NCBI GenBank assembly: GCA_963741525.1
Contig: CAVUIW010000006.1
Coordinates: 186,001 to 250,000 of the forward strand
Reading direction: 5' to 3'
Length of the DNA stretch: 64,000 nt
Source of the DNA: JANNSX01 sp963741525
GTDB taxonomy: Bacteria; Pseudomonadota; Alphaproteobacteria; Rhizobiales; Hyphomicrobiaceae
Part shown: positions 16,380 to 24,293 of the stretch, piece by piece
Layout of the letters: every line of letters starts with the position of its first letter
How positions within the stretch are numbered: position 1 is the stretch's first letter
The notes under the pieces: generated by a model
Seen by the model: the letters and a program-made list of their open reading frames with translations, nothing else
Told to the model about the DNA's origin: nothing
Database searches by the model: none
Program-made: the position numbers and the translations under genes

Positions 16380-16475
16380 GAAGACTTCCCCGATTGCCTG
16401 ATCAGTGGATCGAATCACATAGGCCCAATGTCACTGGATTTAGCTTAAGACGCGCGCCGGACAAAGATCCGGGTC

Positions 16476-16641
16476 TAGTGGCCCGTCGCGCCAAAATCGC
16501 ATGCTCGCCGGGGCGTCCGTCCGATTTTGGCGCGACATGAGGGCCACTCGCAATATCATGAGCTTCGTGTGGCGTTCATCGCGCCATAGTTGACACGGAC
16601 CGTGCAGCGAGACTGGTCAACTATGGCGCGACGCCACACTA
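16476..16641. repeat. Composite of two TAGTG/CACTA palindromic elements
   Basis: Element 1 (16476-16548) pairs TAGTGGCCC and GTCGCGCCAAAATCG with their complements around a 20-odd-base loop, with an unpaired ATGA on the right arm. Element 2 (16567-16641) pairs GTGTGGCGT and CGCGCCATAGTTGA with their complements, with an unpaired TCAT on the left arm, so it faces the other way. The 166-bp unit recurs with about four differences at 50748-50912. The terminal CTA is read on the minus strand as the TAG stop of the adjacent GNAT gene. Confidence 0.85.
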
Positions 16642-17112
16642 GTCCGCCGGTTGCTTTTGACCGGCACTGAGGGAAACCTCATACTGTATGACGCCTGCCG
16701 TCTCAGCCGCGCCCACAGATCGATAGAGCGCGCGGGCGGCCGAGTTGTTCGCCTCCGTCAGCACCCAGAGCGCCGTGCAATCCGCGGCCTTGGCCGCTCC
16801 GATCGCCGCCACCATGAGCCGCCGGCCGATGCCTCTCTGCCGATGGGGTGCGGCTACGCCAACCTCATTCACCCACAGCTCCGGGTGCTCCTTGTCCGGA
16901 TGCACGTAGATGACCGCGGATAGGAAACCGACGACCACCCTGTCATTAATGGCCGCAATCAGGACATGGCGCGGATCACCGAGAAATTCGGCCGCGCGCA
17001 CGGGCACCACAGCATTGTCGAACACATCGGGATTGGCGTTGAGGACAAGCCGCAGGTCGGCGATCCCGAGCTGCCGGATCTCCACGGGGTCGCCTGAGCG
17101 TTCCTGCTCCAT
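16639..17112 (-). CDS. GNAT-family N-acetyltransferase
   Basis: 157 residues from ATG 17112; a TTG three codons upstream is an alternative. It has the GNAT acetyl-CoA signature HRQRGIGRRLMVAAI after a VNEVGV beta-strand, and ANNSAARALYRSVGA in the C-terminal half, a layout like aminoglycoside 3-N-acetyltransferase type I and other small-molecule GNATs. Acceptor unknown. The TAG stop lies inside the end of a palindromic repeat element, so the original C-terminus may have been replaced when that element arrived. Confidence 0.82.
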   Translation of the reverse strand: MEQERSGDPVEIRQLGIADLRLVLNANPDVFDNAVVPVRAAEFLGDPRHVLIAAINDRVVVGFLSAVIYVHPDKEHPELWVNEVGVAAPHRQRGIGRRLMVAAIGAAKAADCTALWVLTEANNSAARALYRSVGAAETAGVIQYEVSLSAGQKQPAD

Positions 17113-17185
17113 GCCAGACAAGATGGATCATCGTGCCGGCAACGCAAACAAAATCGGGGCGGCAGGGCCGCCCCGAACGTCGGCG

Positions 17186-17554
17186 TTAGATAGGGCCCGG
17201 CCCGCTCACCTCACACGTCGAGGAGCCGCCGCTCCAGTCGACGGTCAGCCGCGCTTCGAAGGTCTCGCCCGCCTCGTGACCGAGCACGACGGTCGAGAGC
17301 ACGTTCTCGGCACCGGCTGCCGCCTCGAAATCGCCGGCCTGGACGATTGTGTTGCCATTGCCGCCGATGCTGAGGCGATAGTGGCCGGTGAGGGTCTTCG
17401 CGGTCGTCGCCACGGCCTCGAGGCGAATGCCGCCGGCGACCGGAGCCGACCGGATCGAGCAGGTCACCGGTCCGGCGGTTGCCGGTGAGAGTGTGAGTGC
17501 GGCACCGGCGAGCGGCACGGCGAGGCCCGCAAGAAAAAGCTTCCAAAGGGACAT
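17186..17554 (-). CDS. csgH: CsgH-like curli assembly chaperone
   Basis: 122 residues with a signal peptide (MSLWKLFLAGLAVPLAG, cleavage after ATA) behind a strong AGGAGG site. The mature domain (CSIRSAPVAGGIRLEAVATT ... LTGHYRLSIGGNG ... EARLTVDWSGGSSTCEV) matches the small immunoglobulin-like fold of alphaproteobacterial CsgH, a periplasmic inhibitor of premature curli subunit fibril formation. It lies downstream of a CsgA-like gene on the same strand, separated by a repeat cluster, which supports the assignment. csgG, csgE and csgF are not in this window. Confidence 0.7.
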   Translation of the reverse strand: MSLWKLFLAGLAVPLAGAALTLSPATAGPVTCSIRSAPVAGGIRLEAVATTAKTLTGHYRLSIGGNGNTIVQAGDFEAAAGAENVLSTVVLGHEAGETFEARLTVDWSGGSSTCEVSGPGPI

Positions 17555-17571
17555 GACGGCCTCCTGTTCGC

Positions 17572-17676
17572 TAGAGCACGTTCAGGCGAAGTGGAGACCG
17601 GTTCGCCGTAAGAACGTGCTCAAAATCAACAATCTAGAGCGGGTTCTTGATTCCAGTTGGTCTGAACCCGCTCTAG
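17572..17676. repeat. Pair of dispersed palindromic repeats between csgA-like and csgH-like genes
   Basis: Two palindromes, TAGAGCACGTTC...GAACGTGCTC (17572-17621) and CTAGAGCGGGTTC...GAACCCGCTCTAG (17634-17676), in the same order and orientation as those at 3630-3730. As RNA hairpins they could act as a processing or attenuation site between the two curli genes, but the same repeats occur elsewhere without such a context. Confidence 0.78.
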
Positions 17677-17728
17677 GGTGGGTCGCGGGCGCCCAACAGG
17701 CACCCGCGACGTCGCATCACTCAAGGGC

Positions 17729-18160
17729 TCAATTGCCGCCCTGGATCACGAGCGAGGTGTTGCCGTTACCGACCTGGCGGGTCTTGGCCTTGTGGCCCTT
17801 GCCGATCTGGATGATACCGGCGGCGTTGTTCGAGCCATCCTGCTCGATCTCGGCGTCGTTGTTCTTGCCGAACTGCGCGATGCCGGACAAGTTGTTCTTG
17901 CCACGCTGATACGTCGCCGAGTAATTGCCGTAGCCGTCCTGGCCGGAGACTGTGACGTTGTCCTTGCCGATCTGGACGACCGTCGCCCGGTTCCGCTTCT
18001 TCTTCTGGTAGATGTGAGCGAAGTTGTTCGAGCCCTGCTGCACGGCGGCGACGCCGTTGAAGTTGCCATACTGCTCGACGATAACCTCGGAGCCGGCACT
18101 CGCCAGCGATGTGCTGAAACCGAGGATTGCGGCCGCGAGGGCCATAGTGATGCGCTTCAT
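17729..18160 (-). CDS. CsgA/CsgB-like curlin-repeat amyloid subunit
   Basis: 143 residues from ATG 18160, with GAGGAG nine bases upstream. A signal peptide (MKRITMALAAAILGF ... SLASA) precedes about six imperfect repeats of the curlin type: VEQYGNFNGV, VQQGSNNFAHIYQ, VQIGKDNVTVSGQDGYGN, YQRGKNNLSGIAQFGKNN, EQDGSNNAAGIIQIGKG, RQVGNGNTS. The QxGxxN spacing is that of extracellular curli subunits, which form a beta-helical amyloid. The QKKKRNRAT insert is unusual and basic, more like a CsgB minor subunit. Expression and assembly would need CsgG-type export genes elsewhere. Confidence 0.8.
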   Translation of the reverse strand: MKRITMALAAAILGFSTSLASAGSEVIVEQYGNFNGVAAVQQGSNNFAHIYQKKKRNRATVVQIGKDNVTVSGQDGYGNYSATYQRGKNNLSGIAQFGKNNDAEIEQDGSNNAAGIIQIGKGHKAKTRQVGNGNTSLVIQGGN

Positions 18161-18384
18161 GATCTTGCTCCTCAACTCTTTTGTTCGATCGATGTTGCAT
18201 ATCCTCCGGCGTGGCAGGTGTTGTAACTCCAAGTACTTGAACCCAATCTGAAATTCGCGTTCATTCTCGGGTCACCAATGTGGCAACGTACGTAGCGTTT
18301 GGCTGAGCGCGTCCTTACGGCGAACCGGGATGGATTTCGATTGAACGCGCGCTCACGCGCGGCATCAGCACATGGGGACAAGAC

Positions 18385-19146
18385 TCAGGCCGCCTCCGGC
18401 GCGATGCCGAGGGTCGCGAGGCGCGCCAGCAAATCCTGCTCGGCGGCCGCAAGCCGCGTATCGTCGGCCGAGCGGAGCACCAGATGCGTGCCCCAGCGGC
18501 CGTTCTCGGTGAAGGGATAGCTCCCCATTGGCACGTCGGTGAAGGCTTCCTGCGCCAGACGCAACGGCTCGGCGATATCGCTTTCGGGCCGGCGCACCTT
18601 CAAGCTTGTCGTGCGCACGGGGCGGCCGCAGCGCAGGCGCGGCGTCACCGAGATCAGCATGGTCTGCATGATGTTGGGGATGCCCGCCATGACCACGACA
18701 TTGCCGATCATGAAGCCCGGCGCCTTAGAGATTGCGTTCTCGACGAGATCGGCGCCTTCAGGCAGCCGCGCCATCCTGAGACGCGCGGGCGTCAGCTCAA
18801 GCCCCAGTGCGTCATAGTGCGGCTTCATGATCGCAACCGCTCGCGGGTCGATGCCGATCGAGACCCCGAACGCCTTGGCGATGGCGTCCGCCGTGATGTC
18901 GTCATGCGTCGGGCCGATGCCGCCGGTCGTAAAGGCATAGTCGTAGATTTCACGCAGCGCATTCAACGCCTCGACGATGCGCGCCTCGATATCGGGGACG
19001 ACGCGGACCTCGCGAAGCTGGATGCCGGTCAGGGTCAGATGCTCCGCGACGAAGCCGATGTTCTTGTCCTTGGTGCGGCCCGAGAGGATCTCGTCGCCGA
19101 TGACGAGAAGGCCGGCTGTTACGATGTCGGTCGTTGTACCGGTCAT
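18385..19146 (-). CDS. Molybdopterin-binding (MoaB/CinA N-terminal-like) protein
   Basis: 253 residues beginning at ATG 19146 after GGAGAG. The MoCF_biosynth fold is clear: AGLLVIGDEILSGRTKDKN at the N-terminus and TTGGIGPTHDDITADAIAKAF in the middle. It has the first domain of CinA (competence/damage-inducible protein A; ADP-ribose pyrophosphatase-like activity in some members) but lacks the C-terminal nicotinamide-nucleotide amidase domain. Function is therefore uncertain: nucleotide clean-up or a molybdopterin-related role. It is divergent from sfsA across a repeat-rich promoter. Confidence 0.82.
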   Translation of the reverse strand: MTGTTTDIVTAGLLVIGDEILSGRTKDKNIGFVAEHLTLTGIQLREVRVVPDIEARIVEALNALREIYDYAFTTGGIGPTHDDITADAIAKAFGVSIGIDPRAVAIMKPHYDALGLELTPARLRMARLPEGADLVENAISKAPGFMIGNVVVMAGIPNIMQTMLISVTPRLRCGRPVRTTSLKVRRPESDIAEPLRLAQEAFTDVPMGSYPFTENGRWGTHLVLRSADDTRLAAAEQDLLARLATLGIAPEAA

Positions 19147-19177
19147 GCAGACTCTCCTTGCCAGGCAATCTTAGTGT

Positions 19178-19255
19178 GTGAATTGTGAGTTGTGAATTGT
19201 GAGTTGGATCGCGTGAGCCGCCCCCGATGATCTCACAACCTCACAACCTCGCAAC
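19178..19255. repeat. Short tandem repeats in the divergent cinA-like/sfsA promoter
   Basis: Four tandem copies of the heptamer GTGARTT run from 19178 to 19205, and three copies of the octamer CTCRCAAC, roughly its reverse complement, run from 19232 to 19255. Together they form an imperfect long inverted repeat in the only gap between two divergent genes. It could be a regulator binding array or a slippage-prone simple repeat; nothing decides between these. Confidence 0.7.
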
Positions 19256-19300
19256 CCACATGCCCTTGCACAAGGCCATCCCCGCTCCTAACCTCGCGGC

Positions 19301-20071
19301 ATGAAATTCCCGACCCCCCTCCTCCGCGGCACACTCATCCAGCGCTACAAGCGCTTCCTCGCCGATGTCCGCCTCGACAGCGCAGAGACCATAACCGCCA
19401 CCTGCCCGAACACCGGCTCGATGATGGGGCTGGTGGCGCCGGGCAGCCGGGTGTGGGTGTCCGTGTCAGACAGCAAGACCCGCAAATACGCCCACACCTG
19501 GGAGATCGTCGAGGCCGACCTCGGCAAGGGCCGCGCGCTCGTCGGCATCAACACGGGCCATCCCAACCGGCTCGTCGCGGAGGCGATCACGGCTGGCCGC
19601 GTGCCCGAGTTCAAGGGCTTTGCGTCACAGCGCCGCGAGGTGAAATATGGCGAGAACAGCCGCATCGACATTCTGCTCGAAAACCCCGGCAAGCCCTGCT
19701 GCTATGTCGAGGTCAAGAATGTGCATCTCTCGCGCACGGCCGGGCTTGCCGAATTCCCCGACAGCGTCACCGAGCGGGGCACCAAGCACTTGGCCGAGCT
19801 GGCCAATATGGTCAAGGCGGGCCACCGCGCCGCCATGGTCTATCTCGTCCAGCGCGGCGATTGCGAAAGCCTCAAGCTCGCCCGCGACGTCGATCCGAAC
19901 TACGGCGAGGCGTTCGACGCGGCGCGCGCCAGGGGCGTCGAGATGCTGTGCCTTGCCTGCACGGTAACGGTTAAGGAGATCGTGGTCGAGCGGGCGCTGC
20001 CGATCGAGGAGGCGGTCAAGAAAGCCGTGAAGGCGGCTGCAACGCCAAAGCCGAAATCCAAGCGCGCATAA
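19301..20071 (+). CDS. sfsA: Sugar fermentation stimulation protein homologue SfsA
   Basis: 256 residues, near family length with a short lysine-rich C-terminal extension. Conserved blocks include LLRGTLIQRYKRFLADV at the N-terminus, TCPNTGSMMGL, INTGHPNRLVAEAI, the YVEVKNVHLSR nuclease-like core and FPDSVTERGTKHLAEL. The fold is a predicted DNA-binding/PD-(D/E)XK-like nuclease domain; the E. coli protein was first described as affecting maltose genes. Molecular function is unproven. map follows 53 bp downstream on the same strand. Confidence 0.92.
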   Translation: MKFPTPLLRGTLIQRYKRFLADVRLDSAETITATCPNTGSMMGLVAPGSRVWVSVSDSKTRKYAHTWEIVEADLGKGRALVGINTGHPNRLVAEAITAGRVPEFKGFASQRREVKYGENSRIDILLENPGKPCCYVEVKNVHLSRTAGLAEFPDSVTERGTKHLAELANMVKAGHRAAMVYLVQRGDCESLKLARDVDPNYGEAFDAARARGVEMLCLACTVTVKEIVVERALPIEEAVKKAVKAAATPKPKSKRA

Positions 20072-20124
20072 ATCAAGCGCGCGTGGATATTGCCGAAGGC
20101 GCACGAACCAACCATATTCCCCCC

Positions 20125-20949
20125 ATGCACAACCTCGACGTCCGCACCGACAGCCGCGACAGCACGAAGATCCGTCTCTACGGTCCTCAGGCCTTTGCCG
20201 GCATGCGCCGGGCCGGGCAGCTGACCGCGCAAGCACTCGACCTCCTGGTCGAGCATGTGAAGCCCGGCGTCACCACCGAGGCGCTCGACGATCTCATGTT
20301 TGAATTCGCCATGGACCACGGCGCGCTGCCCGCGCCCCTCAACTACCGCGGCTATCCAAAATCGATCTGCACCTCGCTCAATCATGTCGTCTGCCACGGC
20401 ATTCCCGGACCGCGCCCGCTCAAAGAGGGCGACATCCTCAACATCGACGTGACGCTGATCCTCGACGGTTGGCATGGCGATTCCTCGCGCATGTATGCGG
20501 TGGGCGAAATTCCGCGCCGCGCCGAACGGTTGATCCTCGTCACGTACGAGGCGTTGCAGCGGGGCGTCGCCGCCGTCAAGCCCGGCGCCACCACCGGCCA
20601 TATCGGGGACGCCATCCAGACCTATGCCGAGGGCGAGCGCTGCTCGATCGTGCGCGACTTCTGCGGCCATGGCCTGGGCGACGTCTTCCACGACCGCCCG
20701 AACATCCTGCATTACGGCAAGGCCGGCGAGGGCGTGCCCTTGAAGCCCGGCATGATCTTCACCATCGAGCCGATGATCAACCTGGGCAAGCCGGGCGTAA
20801 AGGTGCTGCCGGACGGCTGGACGGCGGTGACGCGCGATCGCTCGCTCTCCGCCCAGTTCGAGCACACGGTCGGCGTCACCGATACGGGCGTCGAAGTTTT
20901 CACCTACTCGCCCAAGGGCCTCGACTGCCCGCTCGCTCGTATCGCATGA
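20125..20949 (+). CDS. map: Methionine aminopeptidase, type I
   Basis: 274 residues from ATG 20125; the frame extends to a GTG at 20083 but the first methionine fits the family better. Metal ligands are visible in order: the aspartates of NIDVTLILDGWHGDSSRMY, the histidine of FCGHGLGDVFHDRP, the glutamate of FTIEPMIN and the glutamate of FEHTVGV. It removes N-terminal methionine from nascent proteins in the cytosol. It lies between sfsA and radC, in the arrangement sfsA-map-radC seen in many Hyphomicrobiales. Confidence 0.94.
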   Translation: MHNLDVRTDSRDSTKIRLYGPQAFAGMRRAGQLTAQALDLLVEHVKPGVTTEALDDLMFEFAMDHGALPAPLNYRGYPKSICTSLNHVVCHGIPGPRPLKEGDILNIDVTLILDGWHGDSSRMYAVGEIPRRAERLILVTYEALQRGVAAVKPGATTGHIGDAIQTYAEGERCSIVRDFCGHGLGDVFHDRPNILHYGKAGEGVPLKPGMIFTIEPMINLGKPGVKVLPDGWTAVTRDRSLSAQFEHTVGVTDTGVEVFTYSPKGLDCPLARIA

Positions 20950-20959
20950 GGCGGAGGCC

Positions 20960-21661
20960 ATGGCGGAGGGGTTCAAGGACGCCGCCGAGGTTCCCGATCA
21001 CGTCGGCCATCGCCAGCGCCTGAAACAGCGCTTTCTGCAAGGCGGCGCGGATGCCATGCAGGACTACGAGCTTCTCGAGCTCGTGCTGTTCCGTGCGATC
21101 CCCAGGCGAGACACCAAGCCGCTCGCGAAAGCCCTCATCAAGCGGTTCGGCTCCTTCGCGGAAGTGGTGAGCGCGCCGCCCGAGCAGCTCCGCGAGTTCG
21201 ACGGCGTCGCCGACGCGGTGGTGACGGAGTTCGCTTTGGTGAAAGCGGCGGCACTCCGGCTCGCCAAGGGCCAGGTGGTGAAGCGCGAGGTACTCGGCTC
21301 CTGGGAGGCCGTCATCGCCTATTGCCGCGCGGCGATGGCGTTCGCCCCGCGCGAGGAGTTCCGCATCCTGTTTCTGGATAAGCGTAACCGCATCATAGCG
21401 GACGAGGTGCAACAGCGCGGCACGGTGGACCACACGCCCGTCTATGTACGCGAAGTCGTGAAGCGCGCGCTGGAACTATCCTCGACCGCGATCATTCTGG
21501 TGCACAATCACCCCTCGGGCGACCCCAAGCCCTCGAAGGCGGATGTGGAGATGACGAAGCAGATTATCTCGGCAGCGAAGAACCTCGGCATCATCGTGCA
21601 CGACCACATCATCGTCGGGCGGGACGGCACATCGAGCTTGAAGGCGTTGGGGATGATGTAG
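20960..21661 (+). CDS. radC: RadC-family JAB1/MPN domain protein
   Basis: 233 residues. An N-terminal helix-hairpin-helix region (LKQRFLQGGADAMQDYELLE) precedes a JAMM metalloprotease-like domain with LVHNHPSGDPKPSKADVEMT, in which His182, His184 and the later aspartate form the metal site. RadC proteins were once linked to DNA repair; the actual role is unclear. The gene starts 11 bp after map and is probably co-transcribed. Its stop is followed at once by remnants of unrelated genes on the other strand. Confidence 0.92.
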   Translation: MAEGFKDAAEVPDHVGHRQRLKQRFLQGGADAMQDYELLELVLFRAIPRRDTKPLAKALIKRFGSFAEVVSAPPEQLREFDGVADAVVTEFALVKAAALRLAKGQVVKREVLGSWEAVIAYCRAAMAFAPREEFRILFLDKRNRIIADEVQQRGTVDHTPVYVREVVKRALELSSTAIILVHNHPSGDPKPSKADVEMTKQIISAAKNLGIIVHDHIIVGRDGTSSLKALGMM

Positions 21662-21669
21662 GGGGGCAG

Positions 21670-21915
21670 CGAGGCGGAGATCGAAATCCGACTGATCGTC
21701 GCGCTCCTCGCGAGCGGCGGCATTGAAGCCGCGCTCCATGAGAGGGATCTTCGGTTTTTTGCCCGCAAACAACTCCTCGATTGTGAAGAGCTGGATCTTG
21801 GGAACTTTGCCGGTCGGGCCGTCGTAGATCCGGCGCCGGCAGCTTCCTCGATCATCGGCCGCGTGTGCGGCTCGAGCGAGATGTAGACACCGATCTTGGC
21901 GCGCTCGCGGGCACC
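21670..21915 (-). pseudogene. C-terminal relic of a site-specific DNA methyltransferase
   Basis: The minus strand reads AKIGVYISLEPHTRPMIEEA, then, after a one-base shift near 21835, IYDGPTGKVPKIQLFTIEEL and FAGKKPKIPLMERG. This is the end of the type III-like (Mod) N6-adenine or N4-cytosine methyltransferase family, where KIQ-LTIEEL-G is a recurring tail motif. All catalytic motifs (FxGxG, DPPY) are missing and the natural stop is lost against radC. It is a remnant of a restriction-modification or orphan methyltransferase gene. Confidence 0.55.
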
Positions 21916-21970
21916 TCGAGATTGTCTCCTTGCTGTCGATGTTTAGAATGGCCATCCCGCCCCTTATGCA

Positions 21971-22461
21971 TCACGGAGAGTTGGACGTTGCTTCAACGAA
22001 GTTTGAGCCGCTTCTGCACTCCATAGCCGGGTGGCGCAAGATGAAGAACTGCACCTCATAATAATGCTCAGTGCCTTCCTCAATTCGATAAAGCTCAATG
22101 TTAACGGGAACGCCTGCATTGATGAGATTCTGGGTGACGTCCCTAGCCAAGGAGGCAGGTACATACCCGATGTGCCAATCACGCAGCTTGCTCCGGAACC
22201 AGCCCTTTATTGGGCAGTGCCATGTATCGCGATCGCATGAGGGTCGTGAACATTGTTCGGCTCACGGACTATTTTGAGACCATACACTAAGCCTTGGGTT
22301 TCTGCTTCTCGTACAGCTTTGGCGAAGGCGATCACTTCAGCTTTGCGAAAACCAACGCCTGCTACCTTCGTTAGATGCGTGGTCTGCACCCAATCTCCGG
22401 CCGGCTTATGACGGTCTTTTCCGTACTTGGAGTATGCCATGCCCCCGCCGCTGCTACTCAT
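21971..22461 (-). pseudogene. HIRAN-domain protein, one frameshift
   Basis: From the ATG at 22461 the frame gives VAGVGFRKAEVIAFAKAV and LKIVREPNNVHDPHAIAI, the hallmarks of a HIRAN domain, then stops early. One base missing near 22225 separates it from KGWFRSKLRDWHIGYVPASL, NAGVPVNIELYRIEEG and YYEVQFFILRHPAMEC, ending at TGA 21971. Repair gives about 163 residues. HIRAN domains bind single-stranded or damaged DNA ends and are often found with helicases and nucleases. Composition here is noticeably less GC-rich than around it, hinting at horizontal origin. Confidence 0.65.
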
Positions 22462-22830
22462 AGTTGGCGCACCATCGCCGCTTGACGCAAGGAACGCAAG
22501 CAGTACAAATTCGTGGAAACGGGAGGCTGCGACTCGTGCGGGTCAAATCCTACAATGAGGCTGTGCGACTCGCGCGGAGCGCGGGCGAGGACGCCGCGAA
22601 CGGCGCTCCCACAAGGCCGGCCGCAAAGTCCGGCTCGGCCGACGACGACTCATAAGGCCCTGACTGAAACTTCCCGCCAAGTCGAACTGGGGTTCAATCA
22701 CGAGCCTGCCTTCTCGTTGACGAAACCAATCTCCCTTTGATCCGAACGGCAGCCAATCCCTCCTGAAACGGAGACGCGCTCGAGGTCCGCGGAATGACAA
22801 CGTGTTCGATTCGCTCCGATACCCGAGAGG
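22462..22830 (-). pseudogene. WG-repeat protein relic in a gene-poor stretch
   Basis: Between the HIRAN gene and fadI there is no intact gene for about 550 bases. On the minus strand, pieces such as FQEGLAAVR (near 22765), IGFVNEKAGS (near 22735) and GRLVIEPQFDLAGSFSQGL (near 22690) are WG/KWG beta-repeat units split over three frames. They come from a decayed WG-repeat protein. The remaining bases show nothing recognisable. Confidence 0.45.
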
Positions 22831-23007
22831 TCGAAGACCCGCCGCAATCAGGAAAACCAGCGGCGGATCGGATTGGCGACCGCTGCTCCATCCAGAACCG
22901 GTGCAAGAAACAAGGCCATTCGCATTTGAGCCGCAGCCGCATGGACCTCTTAGGCGGCACCCATCGATTGAAGACAAAACCCCACGTTCAACCTTCGATC
23001 CCACACC

Positions 23008-24293
23008 CTACACCGCCTCCAAAATCGCCGACACGCCCATGCCGCCGGCCGTGCAGATCGAGATCAGCCCGCGACCCGAGCCCTTCTCCGCCAGCTGTTT
23101 CGCGAGCAGCGACACGATCCGGGCGCCGGTCGCGGCGAACGGATGCCCATAGGCGATGCTCGAGCCCTTGGGGTTCATCCGCGCGCGATCGATCGCGCCC
23201 ATCGGCTGATCGCGGCCGAGCACTTGCCTTGCAATACTCCGCATCTTCCCACGCCTTCAGCGTCGCCAGCACCTGCGCGGCGAAGGCCTCGTGGATTTCG
23301 TAGATGTCGAAGTCCTGGAGCGTCAGTCCGGCGCGCTCCGAGCATGCGCGACACGGCGATCGTCGGCGCCATCAAGAGGCCATCGCCCGCGACGAAATCG
23401 ACGCCGGCCGTTTGTCCGTAGGTCATCCAGGCCTGCGGTTTCAGATTGTGCTTGGCCGCCCATTCCTCGGAAGCGAGCAGCACGGCGGAGGCGCCATCCG
23501 TCAGCGGCGTCGAGTTCGCCGCCGTCAGCGTGCCGCGCTCGGATTTCTCGAAGGCGGCACTCAAGGTCTTGAGCTTTTCCCGATCGATGTCGCCACGAAC
23601 ATTGTTATCGCGGAACACGCCGGCGAACGGCACGACGAGGTCGTCGTGGAAGCCTTGCGCGTAGGCGGCGGCGGCCTTCTTGTGACTCTCGAAGGCGAGA
23701 TCATCCTGCGCCTCCCGCGTGATGCCCCAGGTCTGCGCCATCAACTCGGCGTGCTCGCCCATCGAGAGGCCCGTGCGCGGCTCTTTCACCGAGGGCGGCT
23801 CAGGCGCGAGCTCGCCGGGACGGAAGCCCTTGAAGACGCCGATCTTGGCGGAGGTTCCCTTAGCGCGCTGCACCTTCACGAGGCGCTGCGCGAACTTGCG
23901 GCTGAACACGATCGGCGCATCGCTCGTGGTGTCCGAGCCACAGGCGATGCCGCACTCGATCTCACCGGTAGCGATCTTGGCGCGGAGGTTCATGGCGGCT
24001 TGCAGGCCGGTGCCGCAGGCTTGCATCAAAGTCGTCGCCGGCGACTTCGGATCGAGCGCGGTGCCGATCACGGCTTCGCGCGCGATGTTCCAGTCCTTGG
24101 AATGCGTGACGACTGCGCCGCCCTGCACCTCGTCGATATACTTTCCATCAAGCGAGAACCGCTCGACGAGGCCAGTCAAGGCCGCCGTCAGCATGTCGAG
24201 ATTGCCCTTGTCGGCGTAGAGCGTGTTGGAGCGGCAGAAGGGAATGCGGGAGCCGCCGATGACCGCAACGCGTTTGAGGGTCTCGCCCGCCAT
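23008..24293 (-). pseudogene. fadI: Acetyl-CoA acyltransferase (thiolase) FadI-like, two frameshifts
   Basis: Starts at ATG 24293, which shares one base with the fadJ stop (TGATG). Cys93 in LMQACGTGLQAAM is the acyl-accepting cysteine, and the later blocks GSSIAYGHPFAATGAR and ISICTAGGMGVSAI hold the catalytic His and Cys. Two single extra bases, near 23335 (after SRMLG/E) and near 23228 (after EYCK), break the frame; removing both gives about 427 residues, normal for FadI. It performs the last, thiolytic step of beta-oxidation. Both lesions are insertions in short G runs, so sequence error is a serious possibility. Confidence 0.85.
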
